Shown here: piece by piece, positions 1 through 5,851 of the stretch
Numbering within the stretch: position 1 is the first letter of the stretch
Layout: each line of letters opens with the position of its first letter
Assembly (NCBI GenBank): GCA_900544405.1
Contig: UQVA01000033.1
Location: 1-18,951 of the forward strand
Direction of reading: 5' to 3'
Length of the DNA stretch: 18,951 nt
Source: an uncultured Eubacteriales bacterium
GTDB lineage: Bacteria > Bacillota > Clostridia > Oscillospirales > Oscillospiraceae
The notes under the pieces: model-generated
Database searches by the model: none
What the model was told of the DNA's origin: nothing
The model's input: only the letters and a program-made list of their open reading frames with translations
Program-made: the position numbers and the translations under genes

Positions 1-72
1 GGCAGTCATGTTCATTTCTATTCGCTGCGCGGGGCACAACCCCCAGGGGAAGGCTTTTTTCTGCCTCGCCGG
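1..72. repeat. Mosaic intergenic repeat, left copy of an inverted pair
   Basis: The first 41 bases match the reverse complement of the segment ending at 18802 at 38 of 41 positions. Both copies then carry a GC-rich arm and a T-run followed by GCCTCGCCGG. In this copy the arm contains CCCCCAGGGGAAGGC, the same module seen in the gaps before rpsF and gyrB. I see no coding potential. It is one piece of a modular intergenic repeat family seen throughout the window; mobility or function is unknown. Confidence 0.75.
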
Positions 73-201
73 AAGTCTGTTCATAAGTCCCCTCCTGCCG
101 GAGCGGGCTTTTTTCTTTTCCCTGCACCCGTTCCGACAGGAAAATTTTATCCGGTGTGATACCCTTGTCCCTACCATCTTCTTGGAAAGGCAGGGCTACT
201 T
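73..201 (+). promoter_or_regulatory. spoIIE upstream region with possible terminator and Spo0A-type site
   Basis: The stem CCTGC/GCGGG with CGGA loop (about 89-102), followed by a T-rich run (about 104-119), could end transcription from an upstream gene; its stem is short. At 132-138 TCCGACA differs by one base from the reverse of the Spo0A box TGTCGAA. About 20 bases further lies a weak -10-like TGATAC (157-162). Spo0A-activated sigma-A promoters of spoII genes in Bacillus tolerate such wide spacing, so this could be the spoIIE promoter, but each element is weak. GGAAAGG at 184-190 is the ribosome site. Confidence 0.3.
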
Positions 202-2097
202 ATGATGACTTCCCTTCAAACTTACGTCCGCCGGGGGCGGCTGGACCTGCTCCGGCTGCTGCGCCGGACCTGGTTCCGGCGGCTCGCCCGGGGCGTGGGC
301 TGGTTCGCCGGGGCGCTGGTACTGTCCGCCGCCGCTGTGGAAAATTTTCCGCTGCCCCTGAGCCTGGGCCTGCTGTGCGCCGGATCCGGGTGGCCTGCGG
401 TGCTTGTGGCCACCGGCGGGGCGCTGGGCTATCGTATTTTCTGGGGAAGCGCAGGATTCCTGCCCATGCTCTGGATGGGGGCCGGGGCTTTGGCCGCCCT
501 TCTTCTGGGAGACCGGGGGCCGCGGCGGCTGATGGATGCCATGGCCAGCTTGATCGTCGCTGCCTGCGGCGTAGGGGCAAGGCTGTGGTTAAAGGATGAA
601 ACGCCTCTGGAAATCTATCTTTTGCAGACCCTCCTGGCCGCCGCCGTGACGGAAGTCTCCTTCCGGGTGCTTGCCAACGAGGACCCGGTGGCCCGGTGGC
701 TGGCCTGGGGCTTTGCCGCCCTGGCGCTGGCGCAGCTGAACGCCGTGCCGGCCCTGAATCCGGGACTGCTGCTGGCCGGAGGGCTGGCCGCTGCCGGGGC
801 TTTTCCTGCCGCAGCCATGGCGGGGCTTGCCGTGGACCTGGCCCAGAGCGGGCCGGTGCCCATTTCGGCGGTGGTCTGTCTGGCATTTTTTGCCAGATTT
901 CTGCCGAAAACCGGAAAATATCCCCGTGCGGCGGCCGCCGGGGTCATTTATCTGATGTTCACCCGTGTTTTCGGCGGGGAATTGCTGCCCATGGTCCCCC
1001 TGTGCCTGGGGGGATTTCTGGGGGTCACGGTTCCGGGACTGCCCGATGCCCACCCCAAGCGAGGAGAGTTGGGCATTGCCCAGGTGCGACTGGAAATGGC
1101 CGCCGGGGTCATGGCCAACGCCGAGCAGCTTTTATTGGAGGCGGCGGCGCCGGTCATCGACGCCGAGGCGCTGATGCAGCGGCTGGGGGAGCGGTCCTGC
1201 GGCAACTGCCCTTGCCGGAAGCCCTGTCCCGTCCGGGAGTCCATCGGAAAACTGGACCCGGGGCTATTGAAAAAGCCGGGGGTCACGGAATCGGACCTGC
1301 CCGCCGCCTGCCGGAAGCGGAGCCGATTGCTTCTGGAGCTGCGGCGGCAGCAGGAGCAATACCGGCTCCTCACCGCAGACCATCGCCGCCAGAAAGAATA
1401 CCGGGAGGCGGTCGTTCAGCAATATCAGTTTCTGGCGGACTACCTCCGGGACCTTTCGGACCTGCTGGGCCGCCGGTGCCGGGAGCGCAGCCCCCTGTAT
1501 GAGGCGAAGGTGGCCATCCGGGCCAACCGGCCGGAGGGGGAAAACGGGGACCGGTGCTTCTGGTTCGCCGGGACGGAATGTCGGTTTTACCTGATTCTCT
1601 GCGACGGCATGGGCACCGGGCCGGGGGCCGTGGAGGACGGCAACGCCGCCGGACGGATGCTGCGGCGGCTATTGAGCGGGGGCTTCCCGGCGGACCACGC
1701 CTTGCGAAGCCTCAATAGCCTTTGCGCCCTCCGGGGCCGGGCGGGGGCGGTCAGCGTGGACCTGGCGGAAATTTCCTTGGATACGGGCCGTGGAACCTTG
1801 TATAAATGGGGGTCCCCGGCCAGCTACCTGGTGACGGAGACGGGGGCCGAGCAAATGGGGACAGCCACGCCCCCGCCGGGGCTCTCCGTGCCGGAGGGCC
1901 GGGAAACGGTGGAGCGGCTGTCCCTGCGCCGGGGCGAGACGCTGATCCTGCGGAGCGACGGAGCCGGGGGAGAGGTCCCGGCCTGTCTGTCGGGGAGCCC
2001 GGAGGCGCTGGCGGAGGCTTTCCTGCCGGGCGCAGGCGGATGCGACGATGCTACCGTGGCCGCTCTGCGGCTCATGTCTCTGACCTCGGTGACATAA
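202..2097 (+). CDS. spoIIE: Stage II sporulation protein E, membrane-bound PP2C-type phosphatase
   Basis: SpoIIE dephosphorylates the anti-anti-sigma factor SpoIIAA at the polar septum and so activates sigma-F in the forespore. The 631-residue product begins with a basic stretch, then about eight or nine hydrophobic segments to about residue 285, a charged helical middle region (about 290-450), and a C-terminal PP2C phosphatase domain. Predicted metal-binding aspartates are all present: D450 (NGD), D468 in DGMG, D586 in SDG and D615/D616 in CDDAT. A cysteine cluster C333, C336, C338, C342 lies at the start of the middle region. It is clearly shorter than the B. subtilis protein (827 residues), with a compact phosphatase domain. 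Two ATG codons (202 and 205) follow GGAAAGG; the first is used here. It is monocistronic, and third positions favour G, unlike the ribosomal genes. Confidence 0.93.
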   Translation: MMTSLQTYVRRGRLDLLRLLRRTWFRRLARGVGWFAGALVLSAAAVENFPLPLSLGLLCAGSGWPAVLVATGGALGYRIFWGSAGFLPMLWMGAGALAALLLGDRGPRRLMDAMASLIVAACGVGARLWLKDETPLEIYLLQTLLAAAVTEVSFRVLANEDPVARWLAWGFAALALAQLNAVPALNPGLLLAGGLAAAGAFPAAAMAGLAVDLAQSGPVPISAVVCLAFFARFLPKTGKYPRAAAAGVIYLMFTRVFGGELLPMVPLCLGGFLGVTVPGLPDAHPKRGELGIAQVRLEMAAGVMANAEQLLLEAAAPVIDAEALMQRLGERSCGNCPCRKPCPVRESIGKLDPGLLKKPGVTESDLPAACRKRSRLLLELRRQQEQYRLLTADHRRQKEYREAVVQQYQFLADYLRDLSDLLGRRCRERSPLYEAKVAIRANRPEGENGDRCFWFAGTECRFYLILCDGMGTGPGAVEDGNAAGRMLRRLLSGGFPADHALRSLNSLCALRGRAGAVSVDLAEISLDTGRGTLYKWGSPASYLVTETGAEQMGTATPPPGLSVPEGRETVERLSLRRGETLILRSDGAGGEVPACLSGSPEALAEAFLPGAGGCDDATVAALRLMSLTSVT

Positions 2098-2259
2098 TAT
2101 CACGAAAAATTCAAGAATAACGTCGAAACCGGGAAAGAATTTGGATTTTTCCAAAAATAGTGTGCATTTTTGTGGGAGAAGGGATCAGCAGAGAAAAGGG
2201 AAGAGAGAAAAGAGAAGAGAAAAGGAAAAATAATAAAATTCCCCGGGAGCAGGAACCCC

Positions 2260-2286
2260 CTTGGCCCCCTCTGAGAGGGGGCCAAG
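2260..2286. repeat. Perfect 12-bp hairpin, no T-run
   Basis: CTTGGCCCCCTC pairs perfectly with GAGGGGGCCAAG across the 3-base loop TGA. There is no T-run on either side, so it is not a normal intrinsic terminator. A looser relative, CTCCCTC/GAGGGAG, occurs at about 5739-5763 in the dnaA-dnaN gap. Confidence 0.6.
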
Positions 2287-2312
2287 AGACTGTGCGTAAC
2301 TGCAAGCCCCTA

Positions 2313-2360
2313 CCGCCCCTCATCCGGTCCCTTCGGGACCACCTTCCCCCAGGGGAAGGC
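2313..2360 (+). repeat. CATCCG-hairpin-CCTTCCCC repeat, copy A
   Basis: The copy reads CCGCCCCTCATCCG, then a variable hairpin (GGTCCC TTC GGGACC), then CCA and the palindrome CCTTCCCC CA GGGGAAGG, then C. Three other copies lie at 5663-5715, 8616-8668 and 18897-18951. The outer parts are nearly identical while the central stem differs in sequence and keeps pairing. Confidence 0.8.
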
Positions 2361-2362
2361 TA

Positions 2363-2447
2363 TTTCTCTGTCCCGGCGGGCTTTTGCGTCGATATATACC
2401 GCTCAAATAGCGTCAGCTGGCGCATCGGGGCATGCCCCGCCCGTGCC
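2363..2447 (+). repeat. TTTCTCTGTCCCGGC repeat, plus-strand copy
   Basis: This stretch aligns over about 80 bases with the reverse complement of 4045-4132. Shared blocks are TTTCTCTGTCCCGGC, GCGTCGAT, CCGCTCA and CGTCAGCTGGCG, then a GC-rich end containing ATGCC. In both copies a GC hairpin lies directly before the first block. The two copies flank rpsF-ssb-rpsR as inverted repeats. Confidence 0.7.
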
Positions 2448-2529
2448 TCGCCATTCCTGCATCCCGCCCCGCAGGGCATTTCGGCTCTTCCCTTTTCTCT
2501 CTTCTCTTTTCTCTTGTAAAAAACAAGGA

Positions 2530-2561
2530 AACCCCCCGGTGCTTGCGGGCACCGGGGGGTT
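2530..2561. terminator. Strong GC hairpin, possible terminator
   Basis: AACCCCCCGGTGC pairs perfectly with GCACCGGGGGGTT (13 bp, 6-base loop). On the plus strand the following TTCCTT is a poor T-run. On the minus strand the downstream sequence is richer in T. It could end residual spoIIE transcripts or any minus-strand transcript, but no minus-strand gene is seen nearby. Confidence 0.4.
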
Positions 2562-2760
2562 CCTTACAGAAAGGGATTAGAAAGAAGAGAGGTAGAAAAG
2601 AGGATCTACGGAGTGAAGGCCGTCGGCTCACGGCTTCCGCCGACCTTCTGATAATAGAATAATCGGGGGTTTTGAACGGGCCGTGTCGGATTTGAAAACA
2701 AAATATAGCCAATTTATGAACAAATCTCTGGGCTTTCTCCTGAATTTCCCGAAAAAACAC

Positions 2761-2789
2761 TTGACAGCCGGAAATTCTTCCCGTATAAT
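2761..2789 (+). promoter_or_regulatory. Consensus sigma-A promoter of rpsF-ssb-rpsR
   Basis: TTGACA at 2761-2766 and TATAAT at 2784-2789 are both perfect, with the optimal 17-base spacer. Transcription should start near 2796, leaving a leader of about 70 bases. Such strength suits a ribosomal protein operon. Confidence 0.92.
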
Positions 2790-2795
2790 ATGAGA

Positions 2796-2864
2796 GCCTG
2801 TGCTACAGGCATCCTTGCTCCCGGCGCGTCCGGGGGCCAAAAGTCCAAAAGGAGGTGCAACAAC
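2796..2864 (+). promoter_or_regulatory. rpsF leader, candidate S6:S18 autoregulatory RNA
   Basis: The leader can form GCCTGT/ACAGGC (2795-2809) and CCCGG/CCGGG (about 2821-2835) hairpins ahead of the ribosome site AAAGGAGGTG. Many bacterial rpsF leaders carry a structure bound by the S6:S18 complex that features a CCG element, and CCCGG here is compatible. I could not test it against the family model, so the assignment rests mainly on position. Confidence 0.35.
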
Positions 2865-3161
2865 ATGGCTAAGATCACCGGTAAGTACGAGGTGCTTTAC
2901 ATCATCGACCCTGCTCAGGGCGAAGAGGGCATCGCCGCACTTGTGGAAAAGTTCAAGGCAATGGTGGAAGCGGAGGGTACCCTGTCCAACGTGGACGAGT
3001 GGGGCAAGCGCCGTCTGGCTTATCCCATCAACGACCTGATGGAAGGCTACTACGTTCTCATGAACTATGAGAGCAAGCCCGAGTTCCCCGCCGAGCTGGA
3101 GCGTGTGATGAAGATCACCGACGGCGTCCTGCGCTGCCTGACCACCGTCGTGGCAGAGTAA
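2865..3161 (+). CDS. rpsF: 30S ribosomal protein S6
   Basis: S6 binds with S18 to the central domain of 16S rRNA in the platform of the small subunit. The 98-residue product opens MAKITGKYEVLYIIDP and has the typical S6 features: a beta strand with YEVLYI, the VDEWGKRRLAYPI segment and a C-terminal ITDGVLRCLTTV strand. Length is normal (about 95-100). The start at 2865 is fixed by AAAGGAGGTG at 2848-2857; an upstream in-frame start at 2790 would lie on the promoter and is rejected. It leads an operon with ssb 12 bases downstream and rpsR after that, the arrangement also found in B. subtilis, where the operon is autoregulated or responsive to DNA damage. Codon use is biased to C-ending codons, as expected for high expression. 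Confidence 0.96.
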   Translation: MAKITGKYEVLYIIDPAQGEEGIAALVEKFKAMVEAEGTLSNVDEWGKRRLAYPINDLMEGYYVLMNYESKPEFPAELERVMKITDGVLRCLTTVVAE

Positions 3162-3173
3162 GGAGGCATTTCT

Positions 3174-3677
3174 ATGCTCAACCACATTGTCATCATGGGT
3201 CGCCTGACCCGTGACCCCGAATTGCGCCGGACCGGCAGCGGTATTGCGGTGGCCAGCTTCTCGCTGGCGGTGGACCGTGATTTCGCCCCCAAGGATGGCG
3301 GCAATCGGGAAACGGATTTCATTGACTGCGTTGCTTGGCGTCAGACCGGAGAGTTCGTCTCCAAGTATTTCACCAAGGGCCGCATGGCAGTGGTTTCCGG
3401 CCGCCTGCAGATCCGTCAGTGGACGGATAAGGACGGCAACAATCGCCGCAGCGCCGAAATCGTTGCAGACAACGTGTATTTCGGCGACAGCAAGCGGGAT
3501 TCCGACGGCGCCAGCGCCGGCGGCAATTACAGCGGGAACAACGGTTATTCCAACTATGGCAATAACGCCCATTCCGCTCCTGCTTCTTCCGGCAACTTCG
3601 GCGGCTATTCCGCCCCGTCCTCCGGCGCATCGGATTTTGCGTCCCTGGAGGATGACGACGCACAGCTGCCCTTCTAA
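3174..3677 (+). CDS. ssb: Single-stranded DNA-binding protein
   Basis: SSB coats single-stranded DNA during replication, recombination and repair and recruits partner proteins through its C-terminal tip. The 167-residue product has an N-terminal OB fold (about 1-105) starting MLNHIVIMGRLTRDPELR, with FIDCVAWRQTGEFVSKYF and GRLQIRQW typical of the family. A Gly/Ser/Asn/Tyr-rich linker follows (about 110-155), then the acidic tip DDDAQLPF, a slight variant of the usual DDDIPF. AAGGAGG at 3161-3167 sets the start, 12 bases after the rpsF stop. Its place between rpsF and rpsR is the standard Firmicutes arrangement and couples its supply to ribosomal protein synthesis. Confidence 0.97.
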   Translation: MLNHIVIMGRLTRDPELRRTGSGIAVASFSLAVDRDFAPKDGGNRETDFIDCVAWRQTGEFVSKYFTKGRMAVVSGRLQIRQWTDKDGNNRRSAEIVADNVYFGDSKRDSDGASAGGNYSGNNGYSNYGNNAHSAPASSGNFGGYSAPSSGASDFASLEDDDAQLPF

Positions 3678-3716
3678 GAACTTTTTCACAAATGCTAAGA
3701 AGGAGGTTTTTCATCC

Positions 3717-3953
3717 ATGGCTAACGAACAGCGTGTTCGTCCCCGCAAGCGCCGCAAGGTTTGCGCATTCTGCGTGGACAAGGTCACCAGCATTGATTAT
3801 AAGGACACCGCAAAGCTCCGCCGTTACCTGTCCGAGCGCGGCAAGATTCTGCCCCGCCGTACCACCGGTACCTGCGCCGCTCATCAGCGGGACCTGACCG
3901 GCGCCATCAAGCGTGCCCGTCAGATCGCTCTGCTGCCCTACGTGGCTGACTAA
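3717..3953 (+). CDS. rpsR: 30S ribosomal protein S18, zinc-ribbon-like form
   Basis: S18 partners with S6 on the small-subunit platform. The 78-residue product has a basic N-terminus (RVRPRKRRK), the core segment IDYKDTAKLRRYLSERGKILPRR and a C-terminal IKRARQIALLPYVAD. C16 and C19 (CAFC), with C53 and H56 (CAAH), make a potential metal site, so this is the cysteine-containing version of S18. AAGGAGG lies at 3699-3705, and the gene is 39 bases after ssb. It ends the operon, a strong terminator following within 10 bases. Confidence 0.96.
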   Translation: MANEQRVRPRKRRKVCAFCVDKVTSIDYKDTAKLRRYLSERGKILPRRTTGTCAAHQRDLTGAIKRARQIALLPYVAD

Positions 3954-3963
3954 GTATAAAACT

Positions 3964-3995
3964 CCCGGAAGCAGAAATGCTTCCGGGGATTTTTT
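3964..3995 (+). terminator. Intrinsic terminator after rpsR
   Basis: CCCGGAAGCA pairs perfectly with TGCTTCCGGG around a GAAA tetraloop, and a run of six T follows after GA. It closes rpsF-ssb-rpsR. Confidence 0.92.
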
Positions 3996-4201
3996 ATGCC
4001 TGTTTGCGGGAAATGGCCCGTATTTCGGAAAAATCCCCCGGCGTGGCACGGTAGGGGCAGGCATACCCCGCCCGCCAGCTGACGAAAACTGAGCGGCAAA
4101 AATCGACGCTGGACCTGCCGGGACAGAGAAAAAATTCTCTCTGGGGGCTTCTAAGCCCCTTTCCGGGGGAATTCTTCCTATCCCGGTTTTTCTTCGACAA
4201 A
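3996..4201. other. Non-coding repeat-bearing gap between rpsR terminator and dnaA promoter
   Basis: No gene is supported. It carries the minus-strand copy of the TTTCTCTGTCCCGGC repeat and a hairpin GGGGCTT/AAGCCCC near 4144-4159. No rpmH is found here on either strand, although rpmH lies next to dnaA in many bacteria. Confidence 0.65.
4045..4132 (-). repeat. TTTCTCTGTCCCGGC repeat, minus-strand copy
   Basis: Read on the minus strand it starts TTTCTCTGTCCCGGCAGG and continues with GCGTCGAT, CCGCTCA and CGTCAGCTGGCG, matching 2363-2447 over its length with small indels. A GC-rich hairpin sits just before it on that strand, as in the other copy. Confidence 0.7.
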
Positions 4202-4207
4202 TTGACC

Positions 4208-4236
4208 TTGAAAACGGGCGCAAAGTGTGTTACAAT
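4208..4236 (+). promoter_or_regulatory. Sigma-A promoter of dnaA
   Basis: TTGAAA (4208-4213) and TACAAT (4231-4236) are 17 bases apart, and TGT directly before the -10 gives an extended TGnTACAAT. Predicted start is near 4243, leaving a leader of about 74 bases. An overlapping TTGACC at 4202 is a better -35 hexamer but would need a 23-base spacer. No DnaA box is seen in this promoter. Confidence 0.75.
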
Positions 4237-4262
4237 TTAGGTTGAGAAATTATGCCTCTAAT

Positions 4263-4309
4263 GGAGAAAATTTTGTCGGAACTTCCGGGAAATCTCCTTA
4301 GAAAGGAGA
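4263..4309 (+). promoter_or_regulatory. dnaA leader hairpin covering the ribosome site
   Basis: TCTCCTT (4293-4299) pairs perfectly with AAGGAGA (4303-4309) over a 3-base AGA loop, burying the only Shine-Dalgarno sequence of dnaA. GGAGA at 4263-4267 can instead pair with TCTCC at 4293-4297, which would free the ribosome site. Two exclusive folds are therefore possible. Regulation is inferred only from base pairing. Confidence 0.4.
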
Positions 4310-4316
4310 GAAAAAA

Positions 4317-5633
4317 ATGTATTCATCCGCCTATGTCTGGGCCAAGGTTTTAAGCAATATGGAAGAACGGCTGGGGGCCGTGACCGTATCGGCCTGGTTC
4401 GATGATGCGGAGGTGGTGGAGCTCACCGACGACCAGCTCATCCTCTACTCCTCCTCGGACTTCCGTCGGGAGATCATCAAAAAGCGCTGCACCGAATATA
4501 TCCAGGACGCCCTGAAGGAAATTTTCAATTCCGACGCAAAGCTGGTGGTATTCGGAGACGAGGAGCTGAACGCCTACAAAAACCGCTCCGCCCAGCCCTC
4601 CACCTCCATGGACTTCAACCCCCAGTTTTCCTTCAATTCCTTCATCGTGGGCCCCTCCAACCGGTTCGCCCACGGGGCCGCCATTGCCGTCACCAACCAT
4701 CCCGGCGAGGTCTACAACCCCCTGTTCCTGTACGGTCCCGCCGGTGTGGGCAAGACCCACCTGCTCTACGCCATCGCCAACGGTATCAGAAAGCGCAAGC
4801 CCGATGCGAAGGTGGTCTACATCAAGGGCGACGAGTTCACCAATGAACTGATTGCCGCCATCCAAAGCGGCAAAAATATCGAATTCCGCAGCAAATACCG
4901 GGAGGCGGACCTGTTTTTGATTGATGATATTCAGTTCATCGCCGGTAAGGAATCCACCCAGGAGGAGTTCTTCCATACCTTCAATAAGCTCTACGAGGAA
5001 CATAAGCAGATCGTCATGACCTCCGACCGGAAGCCCAGCGATATGCTGACCCTGGAGGACCGGCTCAAAACCCGGTTTGAGTGGGGTCTGCTGGCGGACA
5101 TCCAGCCGCCGGATTATGAGACCCGTATGGCCATCCTGAAAAACAAGGCCCAGAGCCTGGGACTGGACCTGAGCGACGACGTGTGCAACTACATTGCCGT
5201 CAACGTGACCAACAACGTCCGGCAAATCGAAGGTACGGTGAAGAAGATTCTGGCCTACCGGGACCTGAACGATATGCCCCTGGACCTTCCCAACGTGACC
5301 CGGGCCATTGACGATATGTTCAAGAATGAAGGCAATGCCGTGCCCACCCCCAGCATTATTATTACGCAGGTGTGCAAGTTCTACTCCGTGGAGGAAAGCA
5401 CCATTCGGGGAACCCTGAAGAGCAAGGGTGTCACGGAGGCAAGGCAGGTGGCCTGCTATCTCATCCGGAAAATGACGAACCTGAGCCTGCCGGACATCGG
5501 CAAGGAGTTCAACCGGGACCATACGACCATTCTGTACGCCATCCGGAAGGTGGAAATGGCCCTGAAAAAAGGCGACAGCAATATCCAGAACAATCTGCGG
5601 GATATTACGGCCAATATCAATTCCAGCCTGTAA
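4317..5633 (+). CDS. dnaA: Chromosomal replication initiator DnaA
   Basis: DnaA is an AAA+ ATPase that binds DnaA boxes at oriC, melts the origin and recruits the helicase. The 438-residue product has the N-terminal helicase-interaction domain (about 1-85), a short linker, the AAA+ core starting near FNSFIVGPSNRFAHGAA, and the C-terminal DNA-binding domain. The Walker A motif is GPAGVGKTH with K146, and the Walker B motif is LFLIDDIQF with D203/D204. The DnaA signature helix reads FNRDHTTILYAIRKVE (D401, H402, T403, T404). Length is normal. AAAGGAG at 4302-4308 sets ATG 4317. The gene has its own promoter and is separated from dnaN by the predicted origin. Confidence 0.98.
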   Translation: MYSSAYVWAKVLSNMEERLGAVTVSAWFDDAEVVELTDDQLILYSSSDFRREIIKKRCTEYIQDALKEIFNSDAKLVVFGDEELNAYKNRSAQPSTSMDFNPQFSFNSFIVGPSNRFAHGAAIAVTNHPGEVYNPLFLYGPAGVGKTHLLYAIANGIRKRKPDAKVVYIKGDEFTNELIAAIQSGKNIEFRSKYREADLFLIDDIQFIAGKESTQEEFFHTFNKLYEEHKQIVMTSDRKPSDMLTLEDRLKTRFEWGLLADIQPPDYETRMAILKNKAQSLGLDLSDDVCNYIAVNVTNNVRQIEGTVKKILAYRDLNDMPLDLPNVTRAIDDMFKNEGNAVPTPSIIITQVCKFYSVEESTIRGTLKSKGVTEARQVACYLIRKMTNLSLPDIGKEFNRDHTTILYAIRKVEMALKKGDSNIQNNLRDITANINSSL

Positions 5634-5851
5634 GCGGCAAAGCCTCCGTTTCTCTGAGAAAAGCCTTCCCCTTGGGGAAGGTGGACGCCCATCAGGGCGG
5701 ACGGATGAGGGGCGGAAGGCAGTAACGGCGTGGCACAATCTCTTGCCTCCCTCTGACGGAGGGAGTGTCCCAAAATAGGAGTAGCGTGTCAAGGCTTTCG
5801 CCACACCGGAAAAATTCTGCGTTGAATCCCGGGGCCTTTTACACCCCAAAA
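5634..5851. other. Left part of the dnaA-dnaN gap: repeats, no gene
   Basis: This half holds repeat copy B and a CTCCCTC/GAGGGAG hairpin near 5739-5763, then unremarkable sequence rising in AT toward the DnaA-box cluster. No credible coding sequence is present; an open frame from 5765 crosses the DnaA boxes and has no ribosome site. Confidence 0.6.
5663..5715 (-). repeat. CATCCG-hairpin-CCTTCCCC repeat, copy B
   Basis: On the minus strand it reads CCGCCCCTCATCCG, then a hairpin with stem CGCCC/GGGCG and loop TGAT, then the palindrome CCTTCCCC AA GGGGAAGG. It lies about 30 bases after the dnaA stop, on the edge of the predicted origin. Confidence 0.8.

Larger units (their letters stand above)
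2188..2516. repeat. Composite element bounded by purine/pyrimidine-rich inverted repeats
   Basis: AGAGAAAAGGGAAGAG near 2192-2207 recurs exactly in reverse complement near 2485-2500, and the flanking purine/pyrimidine runs extend the match. Inside lie GC-rich hairpins. The same purine motif (AGAGAAGAGAAAAGGA) bounds the element at about 14046-14212, so the two look like members of one family. It resembles a miniature inverted-repeat element in layout. I could not identify a target-site duplication, so mobility is only a guess. Confidence 0.5.
2098..2760. other. Repeat-rich non-coding gap between spoIIE and rpsF
   Basis: No credible gene lies in these 663 bases. They contain a purine-rich stretch (about 2188-2235), a 12-bp perfect hairpin, one copy of the CATCCG/CCTTCCCC repeat, one copy of the TTTCTCTGTCCCGGC repeat, a pyrimidine-rich stretch (about 2485-2516), a strong GC hairpin and a further purine-rich patch (2580-2604). 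From about 2640 to 2760 the sequence turns AT-richer toward the rpsF promoter. The open frames that cross it run through these repeats and lack ribosome sites. Confidence 0.7.

Noticed and set aside
2160..2519. Plus-strand open frame in the spoIIE-rpsF gap
   Set aside because: It runs through purine repeats and GC hairpins, with no ribosome site and no protein-like pattern.
2628..3689. 353-codon minus-strand frame opposite rpsF-ssb
   Set aside because: It covers the rpsF promoter and two certain genes on the other strand; composition is shadow-like.
4202..4236. TTGACC at 4202 as the dnaA -35 box
   Set aside because: The spacer to TACAAT would be 23 bases; TTGAAA at 4208 gives 17.
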